Assembly (NCBI GenBank): GCA_016195985.1
Contig: JACPYP010000015.1
Coordinates: 1 to 64,000 of the forward strand
DNA: 64,000 nucleotides
Direction of reading: 5' to 3'
Origin: Acidobacteriota bacterium
Lineage (GTDB): Bacteria; Acidobacteriota; Holophagae; Holophagales; Holophagaceae
A program made the position numbers and the translations under genes. Each line of letters starts with the position of its first letter. Positions within the stretch are counted from its first letter, which is position 1. Below, piece after piece: positions 41,078 through 49,496 of this stretch. The notes under the pieces are model-generated. The model searched no databases. It was given only the letters and a program-made list of their open reading frames with translations, and was not told the DNA's origin.

Positions 41078-43132
41078 CTAGGCTTCTGCCTTCGCCCGGC
41101 GGCTGTAGACCACCACGTAGAGGACGAGGGCGACGAGGGCCGCGAGTCCGATGCGCTCGCCCAGGGCGCCAGTGGCCTGGGCCTCGTTGAGGATGGGGAA
41201 GCCTTCCCGCCAGGCATCCTTGGCCTTGATGGCCGCGGCGATGACGCCCATGATCGCGCCGCCGGCCATGAGGCCGCTGGCGATGAGGACGCCCCGGTTC
41301 TCGCGGGCCTTGGCGTCGGCTTCGCTGGTGCCTTTCTTGGGCCGGTTCACCCAGTGGGCCATGAGGCCGCCCAGGAAGAGGGGCGTGTTCAGCTCGATGG
41401 GCAGGTACATGCCCAGCGCGAAGCCCAGGGCGGGCAGTTCCACCATGCGCAGCACGATGGAAAGCATGATGCCGAGGCCGAAGGCGTACCAGCGCAGGGG
41501 CATGGACACGGTGCCGAAGATGCCTTCGAGGATGGCCTTCATGGCGCTGGCCTGGGGGGCAGGCAGGGCATTGGTGCCGATGGCGTAGGCGCCGTCGGGG
41601 AGCTTCTGGTTGGCCAGCAGCCACATGGCGATGCCCGTGAACAGCGCGGCCACCAGGGTGCCCACGAACTTCCAGCCGATCTGCCGGGCGGGGGTGGCGC
41701 CGATCCAGTGGCCGATCTTGAGGTCCGTGCTGAAAGCGCCAGAGGCCGCCAGGGCCGTGCAGACGATGCCGCCCACCATCATGGTGAGGAACATGCCGTA
41801 GCCGCCTGTGAAATGGAGCTTCAGCATGAGGCCTCCGGTGATCACCAAGGTGAGCATGGTCATGCCGCTGATGGGGTTGGTGCCGATGGTGGCGATGGCG
41901 CGCGCCGCCACGGGGGCGAAGAAGAAGGCGATGACCATGATGACGGCGGTGGCCACCAGGGCGGGCACCAGCGCGTTCTTGATGCCCAGACCGAAGGAGA
42001 GGAAGAGCAGAATGCCCAGGGCGCACACCACCAGGCCTGTGGCGATCATGCCGCCAGGCAGGGTGCGGTCCGTGCGCTTGACGGCGGTGACCTCGGCGCC
42101 GGGCTTTTCGCCCGCCAGCAGGGCCTTCATGTTGCTGATGATGGAGCGGATCATGTTGGGCATGGAGGCCAGCACGCCCATGACGCCCGCGCCCGCGATG
42201 GCGCCCACGCCCACGATGCGGATGTAGGAGAAGAAGACCTGTTCCGGCGTCATGTCGGCGATGAGCTTGGTGCCCGGGGCGATGACGAGGGGCACATGCT
42301 GGCCGATGGCATGGAAGAGGGGCACCAGCACGAACATGCTGAAGAAGGATCCGGCGGCCATGACGGCGCTGTAGCGCAGGCCGATGATGTAGCCGATCCC
42401 CATGGTCGCGGCGTTGTTAAGGAAATTGAAAGCGAGGAAGCGCTCCCGCATCGCGGTGCCGACCCACATGCTCTTGAGCGTCAGGTTCTCGCCCATGAGG
42501 CGGAAGACGCTGGTGAGCGAGTCGTACAGGGCGCCGATGCCCGCGGCCACGGCCAGTTCCTTGGCCTGGTTGCCCGCCTTTTCGCCCGTCACCAGAATCT
42601 CGGCGGTGGCTGTGGCTTCGGGCCAGGGAAAGATGCCGTGGTTTTCCACCATGAAGTGGTGGCGCAGGGGGAGGATGAAGAGAATGCCGATGCAGCCGCC
42701 CAGGAAGCTCACCAGGCAGACCTGCCAGAGGGTGGGGGTGGGCACGCCGCTGCCGGGCGTGTTGGCCAGCACATAGAGGGCCGGGATGGTGAAGGCCGCC
42801 CCGCTCACCACATGGCTGCTGTTGGCGCCGATGGACTGGACGATGACGTTCTCGAGGATGGTGTTCTTGCGGGGGAAGAAGCGGCTCAATCCCACGGCCA
42901 GAATGGCGATGGGAATGGCGGCCTCGATGCCTTGGCCCACCTTCAGGGCCAGGTAGGCGGCGGCCATGCTGAAGATGGCGCAGAAGACGAGGCCCATGGT
43001 GATGGCCCGGGGGGTCGTCTCGGGTAGGCCATCCTGGGGCACCAGCGGCACATACTCCTCGCCGGGCTCCAGCGCGCGCCGCGCGTTGGCGGGCAGGCCT
43101 TTGATCTCCTGGGGGGCAGAATCGTGGGACAT
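41078..43132 (-). CDS. OPT-family oligopeptide transporter
   Basis: A 684-residue polytopic membrane protein with about 16 transmembrane helices. Family landmarks include AAYLALKVGQGIEAAIPIAI near the N-terminus, NTILENVIVQSIGANSSHVV, HGIFPWPEATATAEILVTGE and LPIELNTPLFLGGLMAHWV. OPT carriers import oligopeptides (or metal-siderophore conjugates in plants) with protons. The four-gene peptidase cluster downstream favours peptides as substrate. The start at 43132 follows a run of repeat DNA. Confidence 0.93.
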   Translation of the reverse strand: MSHDSAPQEIKGLPANARRALEPGEEYVPLVPQDGLPETTPRAITMGLVFCAIFSMAAAYLALKVGQGIEAAIPIAILAVGLSRFFPRKNTILENVIVQSIGANSSHVVSGAAFTIPALYVLANTPGSGVPTPTLWQVCLVSFLGGCIGILFILPLRHHFMVENHGIFPWPEATATAEILVTGEKAGNQAKELAVAAGIGALYDSLTSVFRLMGENLTLKSMWVGTAMRERFLAFNFLNNAATMGIGYIIGLRYSAVMAAGSFFSMFVLVPLFHAIGQHVPLVIAPGTKLIADMTPEQVFFSYIRIVGVGAIAGAGVMGVLASMPNMIRSIISNMKALLAGEKPGAEVTAVKRTDRTLPGGMIATGLVVCALGILLFLSFGLGIKNALVPALVATAVIMVIAFFFAPVAARAIATIGTNPISGMTMLTLVITGGLMLKLHFTGGYGMFLTMMVGGIVCTALAASGAFSTDLKIGHWIGATPARQIGWKFVGTLVAALFTGIAMWLLANQKLPDGAYAIGTNALPAPQASAMKAILEGIFGTVSMPLRWYAFGLGIMLSIVLRMVELPALGFALGMYLPIELNTPLFLGGLMAHWVNRPKKGTSEADAKARENRGVLIASGLMAGGAIMGVIAAAIKAKDAWREGFPILNEAQATGALGERIGLAALVALVLYVVVYSRRAKAEA

Positions 43133-43163
43133 CTGGCGCTCCTAAGGGCTAAAGACGACTGAT

Positions 43164-43240
43164 CACCACCAAGACACCAAGATCTGCCGGGGAGTGATCT
43201 TTTTGGGCTTTTCTTGGTGCCTTTTGGTGTCTTGGTGGTG
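43164..43240. repeat. Intergenic inverted repeat with CACCACCAAG arms
   Basis: Left arm CACCACCAAGACACCAAG (43164-43181) faces its complement at 43223-43240 with one mismatch; an extra partial CTTGGTG lies at 43213. It fills the gap between the M1 peptidase stop (43246) and the OPT start. The arm layout (CACCAC, AG, CAC, AG) matches the repeat at 26767-26843. Confidence 0.8.
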
Positions 43241-43245
43241 AGATT

Positions 43246-45024
43246 TCAGGCAGGGTAGGCTTCGAGGACGGACTGGACCACGCGGCGCGAGAGGCCGTGG
43301 TAGCCGGGGCTGGCGGCGGCGAAGATCTCGCGGGCCAGGGCGCGGGTGCGGGCGTGCCGGCCCAGGGCGCCGTAGAGAGGACGCAGGTATTTCATGCGGC
43401 CCACCCGCATCAGCACCTCGCGGATGCGCGGGAAGGCAGGCTCGTACTCCGCGGCGGCGGCCAGGGTGAGCCACTCCACGAGGATCTCGTGGTTGCCGCG
43501 GTCCATGAGCTTGAAGTGCTCGTCCAGCCAGGCGCAATCGGCCTGGGTGAGCTGGCGGGGCAGTTTCTGGAGGTAGACCTGCAGCTCTGCGGGTTTCCAG
43601 GAGGCGATCTGGTGGGCGCTGGGCCGGCCGCCATCGGTCCAGCTTTCGGCCAGCACCGTGAGGGTGTCCAGCTGGACGCTGCGGAACTCCGGCGCCGTGT
43701 CCGGCAGGCCGGGCTTGTCGAGGTAGGCGGCGGCGTTCACGGCCTTCAGTGCCCCGGGCAGCTTGGCCTCCACGAAGGAGCAGAACTGCTCCGTGGTGAT
43801 CGAGGTGAAGCGGAAGGCATCCATGTACTCGCGGATGAAGCGAAGGAAGCGGTCTTCGCCCACTTCCTTCTCCAATGCCGCCACCAGGCGCGCGCCCTTT
43901 TCGTAGGGGATGCTGGAGAAGGCGTCATCGGGGTCGATGCCCTCCAGGTGCATGCGCAGCACCGTGAGGTGGGGCTCGTTCTTGAAGCGGGCCAGGCTGT
44001 CTTCGAGGGCTTTTTGTCCCATGGCCCAGCCCAGGGCCGCGGCGTCATCGCCATGAAGGATGCGCAGGATGCGGCGCTCGGCCCACACGGTGAAACCTTC
44101 GTTCAGCCAGAAGTGCTCCATGCTCGCATTGGTGACCAGGTTGCCCGTCCAGCTGTGGGCCAATTCATGGGCCACCACGTCCACCAGGCTGCGGTCGCCG
44201 GCCAACAGCGTGGGCGTGAGGAAGGTCATGCGGGGGTTCTCCATGCCGCCGTAGGGGAAGGAGGGGGGCAGTACCAGCATGTCGTAGCGGTCCCATGGGT
44301 AAGCGCCGAAGAGCCCCTCGGCCTTGAGGATCATGTCCTCCACGCCCGCGAACTCCCAAGCGGCGGCGGCCACGGTTTCCGGCTCGGCCCACACGCGGGC
44401 GCGGGGGCTGAGGTCACGGGATTCCAGCCGGCCCACGGCCAGGGCCATGAGGTAGGAGGGGATGGGCTGGGGCATGTTGAAGCGGAATAGGTGGCGGCCG
44501 TCGGGCAGGTTCTCGTCGCCCGCGGGGCCCGCGGACATCACGGCGGTGAGGCCTCCGGGTACGATGACTTCGGCTTGGTAGGCAATGCGGGCCACGGGCG
44601 TGTCCTGGCAGGGCACCATGGTGCGCGCGTGGATCTGCTGGCACTGGCTGAAGAGGTAGGGCGCCACCTTGCCTTCGGTCTGTTCGGGATCCAGCCACTG
44701 CAGGGCCATGGCCTCCGGGCCCGTGCGGTAGGTGATGGCCACCTCCTGTGTGCCTTCCGGCGCCTGGATGCTGAGGCGCTGGCCTAGGATGGCGTCCACG
44801 GGACCCAGCTCCCAGGTGGCGGGCCCATGGCCCGGCACCTGCACGGAGAGGATTTCCAGGCCCTTGGTGTCGAGGTCGATGGGGCCCGCGAAGGCGCTTC
44901 CGAACTCCAGCACCACTTCGCCGTCGATGCGCTTGGCCTTGAAATCCACTCCGAGCCGCAGCCGCAGACGGCGGGCCTTGGGCTGGGCGGCATCGTAGTA
45001 GGAATGCGGATCGGGGCGATGCAT
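43246..45024 (-). CDS. M1 aminopeptidase of the leukotriene-A4-hydrolase type
   Basis: A 592-residue protein; ATG 45024 (MHRPDPHSYY) fits the family start, without a signal peptide. The exopeptidase signature PYGGMENP is followed by the zinc site HELAH (286-290) and Glu309 in WLNEGF. A helical C-terminal domain (AWLDEHFKLMDRGNHEILVE, then AFPRIREVLMRVGRMKYLRP) is the LTA4H_C armadillo-like module. Bacterial members are cytoplasmic aminopeptidases that trim imported peptides; epoxide hydrolase activity is not implied. It lies between the OPT transporter and a C69 dipeptidase. Confidence 0.93.
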   Translation of the reverse strand: MHRPDPHSYYDAAQPKARRLRLRLGVDFKAKRIDGEVVLEFGSAFAGPIDLDTKGLEILSVQVPGHGPATWELGPVDAILGQRLSIQAPEGTQEVAITYRTGPEAMALQWLDPEQTEGKVAPYLFSQCQQIHARTMVPCQDTPVARIAYQAEVIVPGGLTAVMSAGPAGDENLPDGRHLFRFNMPQPIPSYLMALAVGRLESRDLSPRARVWAEPETVAAAAWEFAGVEDMILKAEGLFGAYPWDRYDMLVLPPSFPYGGMENPRMTFLTPTLLAGDRSLVDVVAHELAHSWTGNLVTNASMEHFWLNEGFTVWAERRILRILHGDDAAALGWAMGQKALEDSLARFKNEPHLTVLRMHLEGIDPDDAFSSIPYEKGARLVAALEKEVGEDRFLRFIREYMDAFRFTSITTEQFCSFVEAKLPGALKAVNAAAYLDKPGLPDTAPEFRSVQLDTLTVLAESWTDGGRPSAHQIASWKPAELQVYLQKLPRQLTQADCAWLDEHFKLMDRGNHEILVEWLTLAAAAEYEPAFPRIREVLMRVGRMKYLRPLYGALGRHARTRALAREIFAAASPGYHGLSRRVVQSVLEAYPA

Positions 45025-45096
45025 GGGGACCTCGGGGGAACCGCCCATCATCCCACGGGCCGAGGTTCGGCGAAGGTCACAAGTCTCCCTCAACGG

Positions 45097-45123
45097 CACG
45101 GGCCCCGCCATGCGGGGCCCGTG
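45097..45123. terminator. GC-rich perfect hairpin, probable terminator
   Basis: CACGGGCCCCGC (45097-45108) and GCGGGGCCCGTG (45112-45123) form a perfect 12-bp stem. It lies 34 bp beyond the C69 peptidase stop on the minus strand and before the next start. There is no T tract, so termination may be partial. Confidence 0.55.
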
Positions 45124-45157
45124 TGATTCCGGGGGCCTTCGGCCCACGGCGGGGAGG

Positions 45158-46789
45158 TTATTCTTCCTCGGGGGCGAGCCCGTCGACCTTCTTCACCTTG
45201 ATGACGTCGCCGTGCTCCTTGACGATGCAGCGCAGCCAATCCTCGGGGGCCTTGGGGTGGGTCACTTCGCCCTTCTCGTTGCGCACGTTGCCGTCCAGGT
45301 ACTTCCAGATGAGGAACTCGCCCAGCTTCTTCCAGCGGGCCATAAGCTGGCTGGAGTTCTTGGCGGCCACCTGGGTCAGGTAGTCCCTGGCCAGGCCGGG
45401 GTTCTGCTTGTAGAGGTCCAGGGCCATGCGGTCCACCTCGGCCTGGTCGGCGAGGTAGCCGCCCTCGAACTCGCGCTGCACTTTCAGGACATCGACGATC
45501 ATGTCGCTCCAGCGGGAGTAGGTGTAGTTGGACACGAAGTTGAAGGTCCAGAAGGCGCTGTCCCAGTTGAACTCGTTGAAATTCCCGGTGCCTTCGGCGA
45601 AGGCCTTGGGAGCCTCCTTGATGCCGCAGGAGATGGGCTGGTAGACGGTGGTGTAGGTGTCATCCACGCCGAACCAGATGACGCCGCCCACGGGATCGGG
45701 CAGCCAGGAGCGGCTCTGGGTCACGAAGGAGAAGCCGGTCTGCTGGGTGCTGATGGCGCGCTCGTGGACATAGTCCTGGCCGTCGATTTTGAAGCCCATG
45801 GGCCGCCACCGGTAAGGCAGCTTGTAGGGGCCGGCGCCCACATCCTTGGTCATGTCGAAGTCGGTGCCCTCGTAGTGGTCGCGCATCAGCTCCATGGCGT
45901 CGCGTACGTCCAGCTTCTGGTCGGGCTTCACGAAGAGGGGCATGGGCTTGGCGCCCTTTTCGGCCTTCACGAAATCCATGGAGATGTTCTGGCTCTTGGC
46001 GGCGCGGTTGAAGATGCTCCACACCCGGGCCTCGCAGCCGCGCAGGGAACCGAAACTGAGCGGCGCGTAGGCGTCCACGAAGCTGAAATCCTTGTCCTCG
46101 CCCTTGAAGTAGCCGGCCTTGCGGGCGAAGGAAATGAGATCCTTGCTGAAGACGGCCGATTTGGGATCGCTCTGGGGGAACTGGCGGATGCGGGCCTGGT
46201 TGGCATGGGCGCTGATGGTGCCATCGGGCAGCTTGTAGGCCACCCAGAGGGCGCCCTTCTGGCCTTTGCCCTTGCCGATCATTTCGAGGATCCACACTTC
46301 GTTGGGATCGGCGATGGAGAAGCTCTCGCCCTCGGAAGCGTAGCCGTGGGCCTCCACCAGGCTGGTCATGACTTCGATGGCCTCGCGGGCAGTCTTGGCG
46401 CGTTCGAGGCCGATGTAGATGAGGCTGCCGTAATCGACCAGCCCGCTGGGCCCATGCAGCTCCTTGCGGCCGCCGAAGGTGGTCTCGGCGATCACCAGCT
46501 GGTGCTCGTTCATGTTGCCCACGCGGGTGTAGGTCACCGGCGCCTCGGGGATGCGGCCCAGGAACTTGCCGGTATCCCACTCGATGATGTCGCGCATCTC
46601 GGAGGCCAGATGGCGGCCGCCATGCTTGAAGTAGAGTTCGCCGTACAGCGTGTGGCTGTCTGCGGCGTAGGTGATCATGGTGGAGCCGTCCTTGCTCGCG
46701 CCCTTGGTCACGAGCAGGTTGGTGCAGGCATCCAGGGCCGCGCCCGCGGCGAGGAGACTGGTGAGGATGAGGAGGGGGCGAAGACGCAT
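45158..46789 (-). CDS. Secreted C69-family dipeptidase (Ntn hydrolase)
   Basis: A 543-residue protein. The start is set at the second of two nearby ATGs (46789) because AAAGG then has normal spacing. The signal peptide (LRPLLILTSLLAAGAALDA) is followed directly by CTNLLVTKGASKDG, where the first Cys is the N-terminal nucleophile exposed by processing. IAETTFGG and EHQLVIAE are further C69 (PepD) landmarks, and the C-terminal part is helical. Such enzymes cleave dipeptides with broad specificity. It belongs to the peptide-degradation cluster 41078-51518. Confidence 0.93.
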   Translation of the reverse strand: MRLRPLLILTSLLAAGAALDACTNLLVTKGASKDGSTMITYAADSHTLYGELYFKHGGRHLASEMRDIIEWDTGKFLGRIPEAPVTYTRVGNMNEHQLVIAETTFGGRKELHGPSGLVDYGSLIYIGLERAKTAREAIEVMTSLVEAHGYASEGESFSIADPNEVWILEMIGKGKGQKGALWVAYKLPDGTISAHANQARIRQFPQSDPKSAVFSKDLISFARKAGYFKGEDKDFSFVDAYAPLSFGSLRGCEARVWSIFNRAAKSQNISMDFVKAEKGAKPMPLFVKPDQKLDVRDAMELMRDHYEGTDFDMTKDVGAGPYKLPYRWRPMGFKIDGQDYVHERAISTQQTGFSFVTQSRSWLPDPVGGVIWFGVDDTYTTVYQPISCGIKEAPKAFAEGTGNFNEFNWDSAFWTFNFVSNYTYSRWSDMIVDVLKVQREFEGGYLADQAEVDRMALDLYKQNPGLARDYLTQVAAKNSSQLMARWKKLGEFLIWKYLDGNVRNEKGEVTHPKAPEDWLRCIVKEHGDVIKVKKVDGLAPEEE

Positions 46790-46813
46790 GGACATCCTTT
46801 CGTTGGGTATGGA

Positions 46814-47425
46814 TCAGAAGCGGTAGGTGGCCCCGAAGGCCGCGTAATTCCGGTTGCTGCTGTAGCGATGGTTTCCCTCGAAAGCGAGATCGGTATGCAC
46901 GTAGCGGGCCTCGACAGAGGCATGGGGGTTGAACCGCCAGCCCAGGCCGGCGCTCGCTGTGAACCCCAGGTCGGTGTCGTGGCCCCCCCAAAGGCTGGGG
47001 TCCGCCTGATGGATGCTTTCATTCCAGACCGTGCCGCCCATGCCGAGAATACCGAAGAAGCCGCTGTGGGAATGCGCCTCTAGGTGGGGCATCCATTCGT
47101 AGACCACGCTGTAACCTTCCATCCGGCTGGAGGCATAGGTCGTCGCCGTGTCCCAGCCGCTTCCGTTCCAACTGGCCACGGTGCCGTAGGGAATGGGCTT
47201 ACGGTTATCCATCTGCATGTAGTCGACGCGGAGTCGCCCCAAGTGGCGACTCTCCCGGTTGAAGTGGATCTGAAGGCCGAACTGGAAGCCGGACCCGAAG
47301 GTGTCGGAGAACCCACCAGTGGCCGTGGTGGCGGCCAAGGACAGGCCCATGCGGTTGCCGCCGGGGTTTTCCTGGGCGCAGAGGCCGAGGCTCAGGAGGA
47401 AAAGGATGGAAGTCCGTGTGTGCAT
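46814..47425 (-). CDS. Small outer-membrane beta-barrel protein
   Basis: A 203-residue protein with a signal peptide (TSILFLLSLGLCAQ). About eight amphipathic strands alternate (for example GFQFGLQIHFNRES, GRLRVDYMQM, YSVVYEWMPHL, FGILGMGGTVW, HASVEARYVHTDLAF). The chain ends with AAFGATYRF, the terminal-Phe barrel signal. Size and strand count fit the OmpW/OmpX-like eight-stranded group. It stands between the C69 and M13 peptidases, suggesting a role in the same surface-associated peptide system, but this is inference. Confidence 0.82.
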   Translation of the reverse strand: MHTRTSILFLLSLGLCAQENPGGNRMGLSLAATTATGGFSDTFGSGFQFGLQIHFNRESRHLGRLRVDYMQMDNRKPIPYGTVASWNGSGWDTATTYASSRMEGYSVVYEWMPHLEAHSHSGFFGILGMGGTVWNESIHQADPSLWGGHDTDLGFTASAGLGWRFNPHASVEARYVHTDLAFEGNHRYSSNRNYAAFGATYRF

Positions 47426-47429
47426 GGGG

Positions 47430-49448
47430 TTACCAGATGGCGGGGCGGTCCTTCTCGGGCCGCTTCATGGGATCCCCGTCCTTGCAGCCGAAGGCCTCAA
47501 AAAACTCGGGAAGGTTGGAAAGGGGGCCGTTCACCCGGAACTTGGCGGGGCTGTGGGGATCAGTGTTGACGCGCAAGCGGGCCGCTTCCTCGCGGGTGAG
47601 GGTGCGCCAGGTTTCCGCGTAGCCCAGGAAGAAGCGCTGTTCGGGGGTGAAGCCCTCGATTTTGCCGCCAACTCCGGATTGGGGCGCCTTGCCCTTCTGG
47701 CTCAGCTTCCAGGCGCTCCAGGCGATCTTGAGGCCGCCCAGGTCGGCGATGTTCTCGCCCAGGGTGAGCTTGCCGTTCAGGTGCAGGCCGGGCAGGGGCT
47801 CGTAGGCGTCGAACTGCTTGGCCACCAGCTCCGCGCGCTGGTTGTAGGCCTTCTCGTCTTCGGCGGTCCACCAGCTTTTGAGGTTGCCGTCGGCGTCGTA
47901 CTGGCGGCCCTCGTCGTCGAAGCCGTGGGTCATTTCGTGGCCGATGGTGGCGCCGATGTTGCCGTAGTTCACCGCGTCGTCCGCCGTGGCGTCGAAGTAG
48001 GGCGGCTGTAGGATGCCCGCGGGGAAGGCGATCTCATTCATGGAGGGGCTGTAGTAGGCGTTGTTGGTCTGGGGCGTCATGTCCCATTCGTTGCGGTCGA
48101 TGGGCTGGCCCAGGTGGGCCAGGCGGCGCTGGAATTCGAAACGGCGGGTTTCCAGCACGTTCAGGACGTAGGGCTGGGGCCGGATCTGCAGCTTGGTGTA
48201 GTCGCGCCACACGTCGGGGTAGCCGATCTTCACGCGGATGGCGGCCAGCTTCTCCTTGGCCTTGAGCTTGGTGGGGGCGCTCATCCATTCCAGGCCCTCG
48301 ATGCGGGCCTTCAAGGCCGCGCGCAGGTTCTCCACCATCTCCAGCACCTTGGCCTTGCTGCTGGCGGGGAAGGCGCGCTGCACGTAGAGCTTGCCCAGGG
48401 CCTCGCCCAGGCCGCTGTCCGCGGCGTACATCACGCGTTTCCAGCGGGGATGCTGGGCGGTGGTGCCCTTCAGCTTGGTGCCGTAGAAGGCGAAGTCCTC
48501 CTGCTCGAAGGCCTTGGGCAGGGCCGAGGCGGTGCTGCGCAGCAGGTTCCAGCGCAGGTAGACGCGCCACTGGTCCGCGGGCAGGTCCTGGATCATGCGC
48601 CCCAGTTCCGCCAGGAACGCGGGCTGCCGCACCACGAAGCGGTCGGGGGCGGGGATGGCCAGGGCCTTGAGGTAGAGGTCCACCGGGAAGCCCGGGACGG
48701 CGGCCTTGAGCTGGGCCGGGCTCATGGCGTGGTAGATGGCGTTGGGATCGCGCAGTTCCACGCGGGTCATGCTGGCCTTGGCCAGCCGGGTCTCCAGGGC
48801 CAAGACGCGGTCGGCATCCTTGGGGTCGAGGCCAGCCAGGCCCAGCATTTTCGCCATGTGGGCGCGGTAGGCGGCGAGGATCTCCTTGGACTTGGCGTCA
48901 TCCTTCAAGTAGTAGTCGCGGTCGGGCAGGCCCAGGCCGCCCTGGCTCAGCATGAGGGAGTAGCGGGAGCTCTCCTTGTCGTCCTGTTCGACGCCGAAGG
49001 AGAAGGCGGCGAAGGCCCAGCGCTGGTGGAGCTCCGCCAGCACGGCCATGAGGGTCGGGGCGTCCTTCACTCCGTCGATCCGCGCGAAGAGGGGCTTCAG
49101 GGGCGTGAGGCCCTGGGCCTCGATGCCGGCCTCGTCCATGCCGCTGGCGTAGAAATCGCCCACCTGTTGGGTTTCGGAACCCGTCTTGGCCTTGGCCATG
49201 GCCGCGGCTTCCATGATCTCCTTCAGGATCTGGTGGGTGCGGGCGTCGATCTCCTGGTCCACTCCATAGCGGTCGTACTCGGGGGGGATGGTGGTGCGTT
49301 TGGCCCAGGTGCCCACGGCGTACTGGAAGAAATCCTGGGTGGGTTTCACGCTGGTGTCGAGGTTGGCCGGGTTGAACCCCTTGTAAGGCATCTGGGCGGC
49401 CAGGGGCGCCAGCAGCGCCAGGGCGAGGAAAGCGGGTCGAATCGTCAT
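47430..49448 (-). CDS. M13-family (neprilysin-type) zinc endopeptidase, copy 1
   Basis: A 672-residue protein; ATG 49448 has AAAGGA upstream and starts a signal peptide (RPAFLALALLAPLAAQ). Catalytic motifs: NAYYSP with FPAGILQPPYFD, the zinc site HEMTH (504-508) followed by GFDDEGRQYD, and ENIADLGG with the third ligand Glu. The family ending is PEKDRPAIW, close to the usual C-x-x-W. M13 enzymes cut oligopeptides on the N-side of hydrophobic residues, here in the periplasm or outside. Its closest relative in the window is the next gene. Confidence 0.95.
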   Translation of the reverse strand: MTIRPAFLALALLAPLAAQMPYKGFNPANLDTSVKPTQDFFQYAVGTWAKRTTIPPEYDRYGVDQEIDARTHQILKEIMEAAAMAKAKTGSETQQVGDFYASGMDEAGIEAQGLTPLKPLFARIDGVKDAPTLMAVLAELHQRWAFAAFSFGVEQDDKESSRYSLMLSQGGLGLPDRDYYLKDDAKSKEILAAYRAHMAKMLGLAGLDPKDADRVLALETRLAKASMTRVELRDPNAIYHAMSPAQLKAAVPGFPVDLYLKALAIPAPDRFVVRQPAFLAELGRMIQDLPADQWRVYLRWNLLRSTASALPKAFEQEDFAFYGTKLKGTTAQHPRWKRVMYAADSGLGEALGKLYVQRAFPASSKAKVLEMVENLRAALKARIEGLEWMSAPTKLKAKEKLAAIRVKIGYPDVWRDYTKLQIRPQPYVLNVLETRRFEFQRRLAHLGQPIDRNEWDMTPQTNNAYYSPSMNEIAFPAGILQPPYFDATADDAVNYGNIGATIGHEMTHGFDDEGRQYDADGNLKSWWTAEDEKAYNQRAELVAKQFDAYEPLPGLHLNGKLTLGENIADLGGLKIAWSAWKLSQKGKAPQSGVGGKIEGFTPEQRFFLGYAETWRTLTREEAARLRVNTDPHSPAKFRVNGPLSNLPEFFEAFGCKDGDPMKRPEKDRPAIW

Positions 49449-49496
49449 GTCAATCCTTTCACTCACTCCGGAATGCACGGCATTCCGGGGCAGGGA

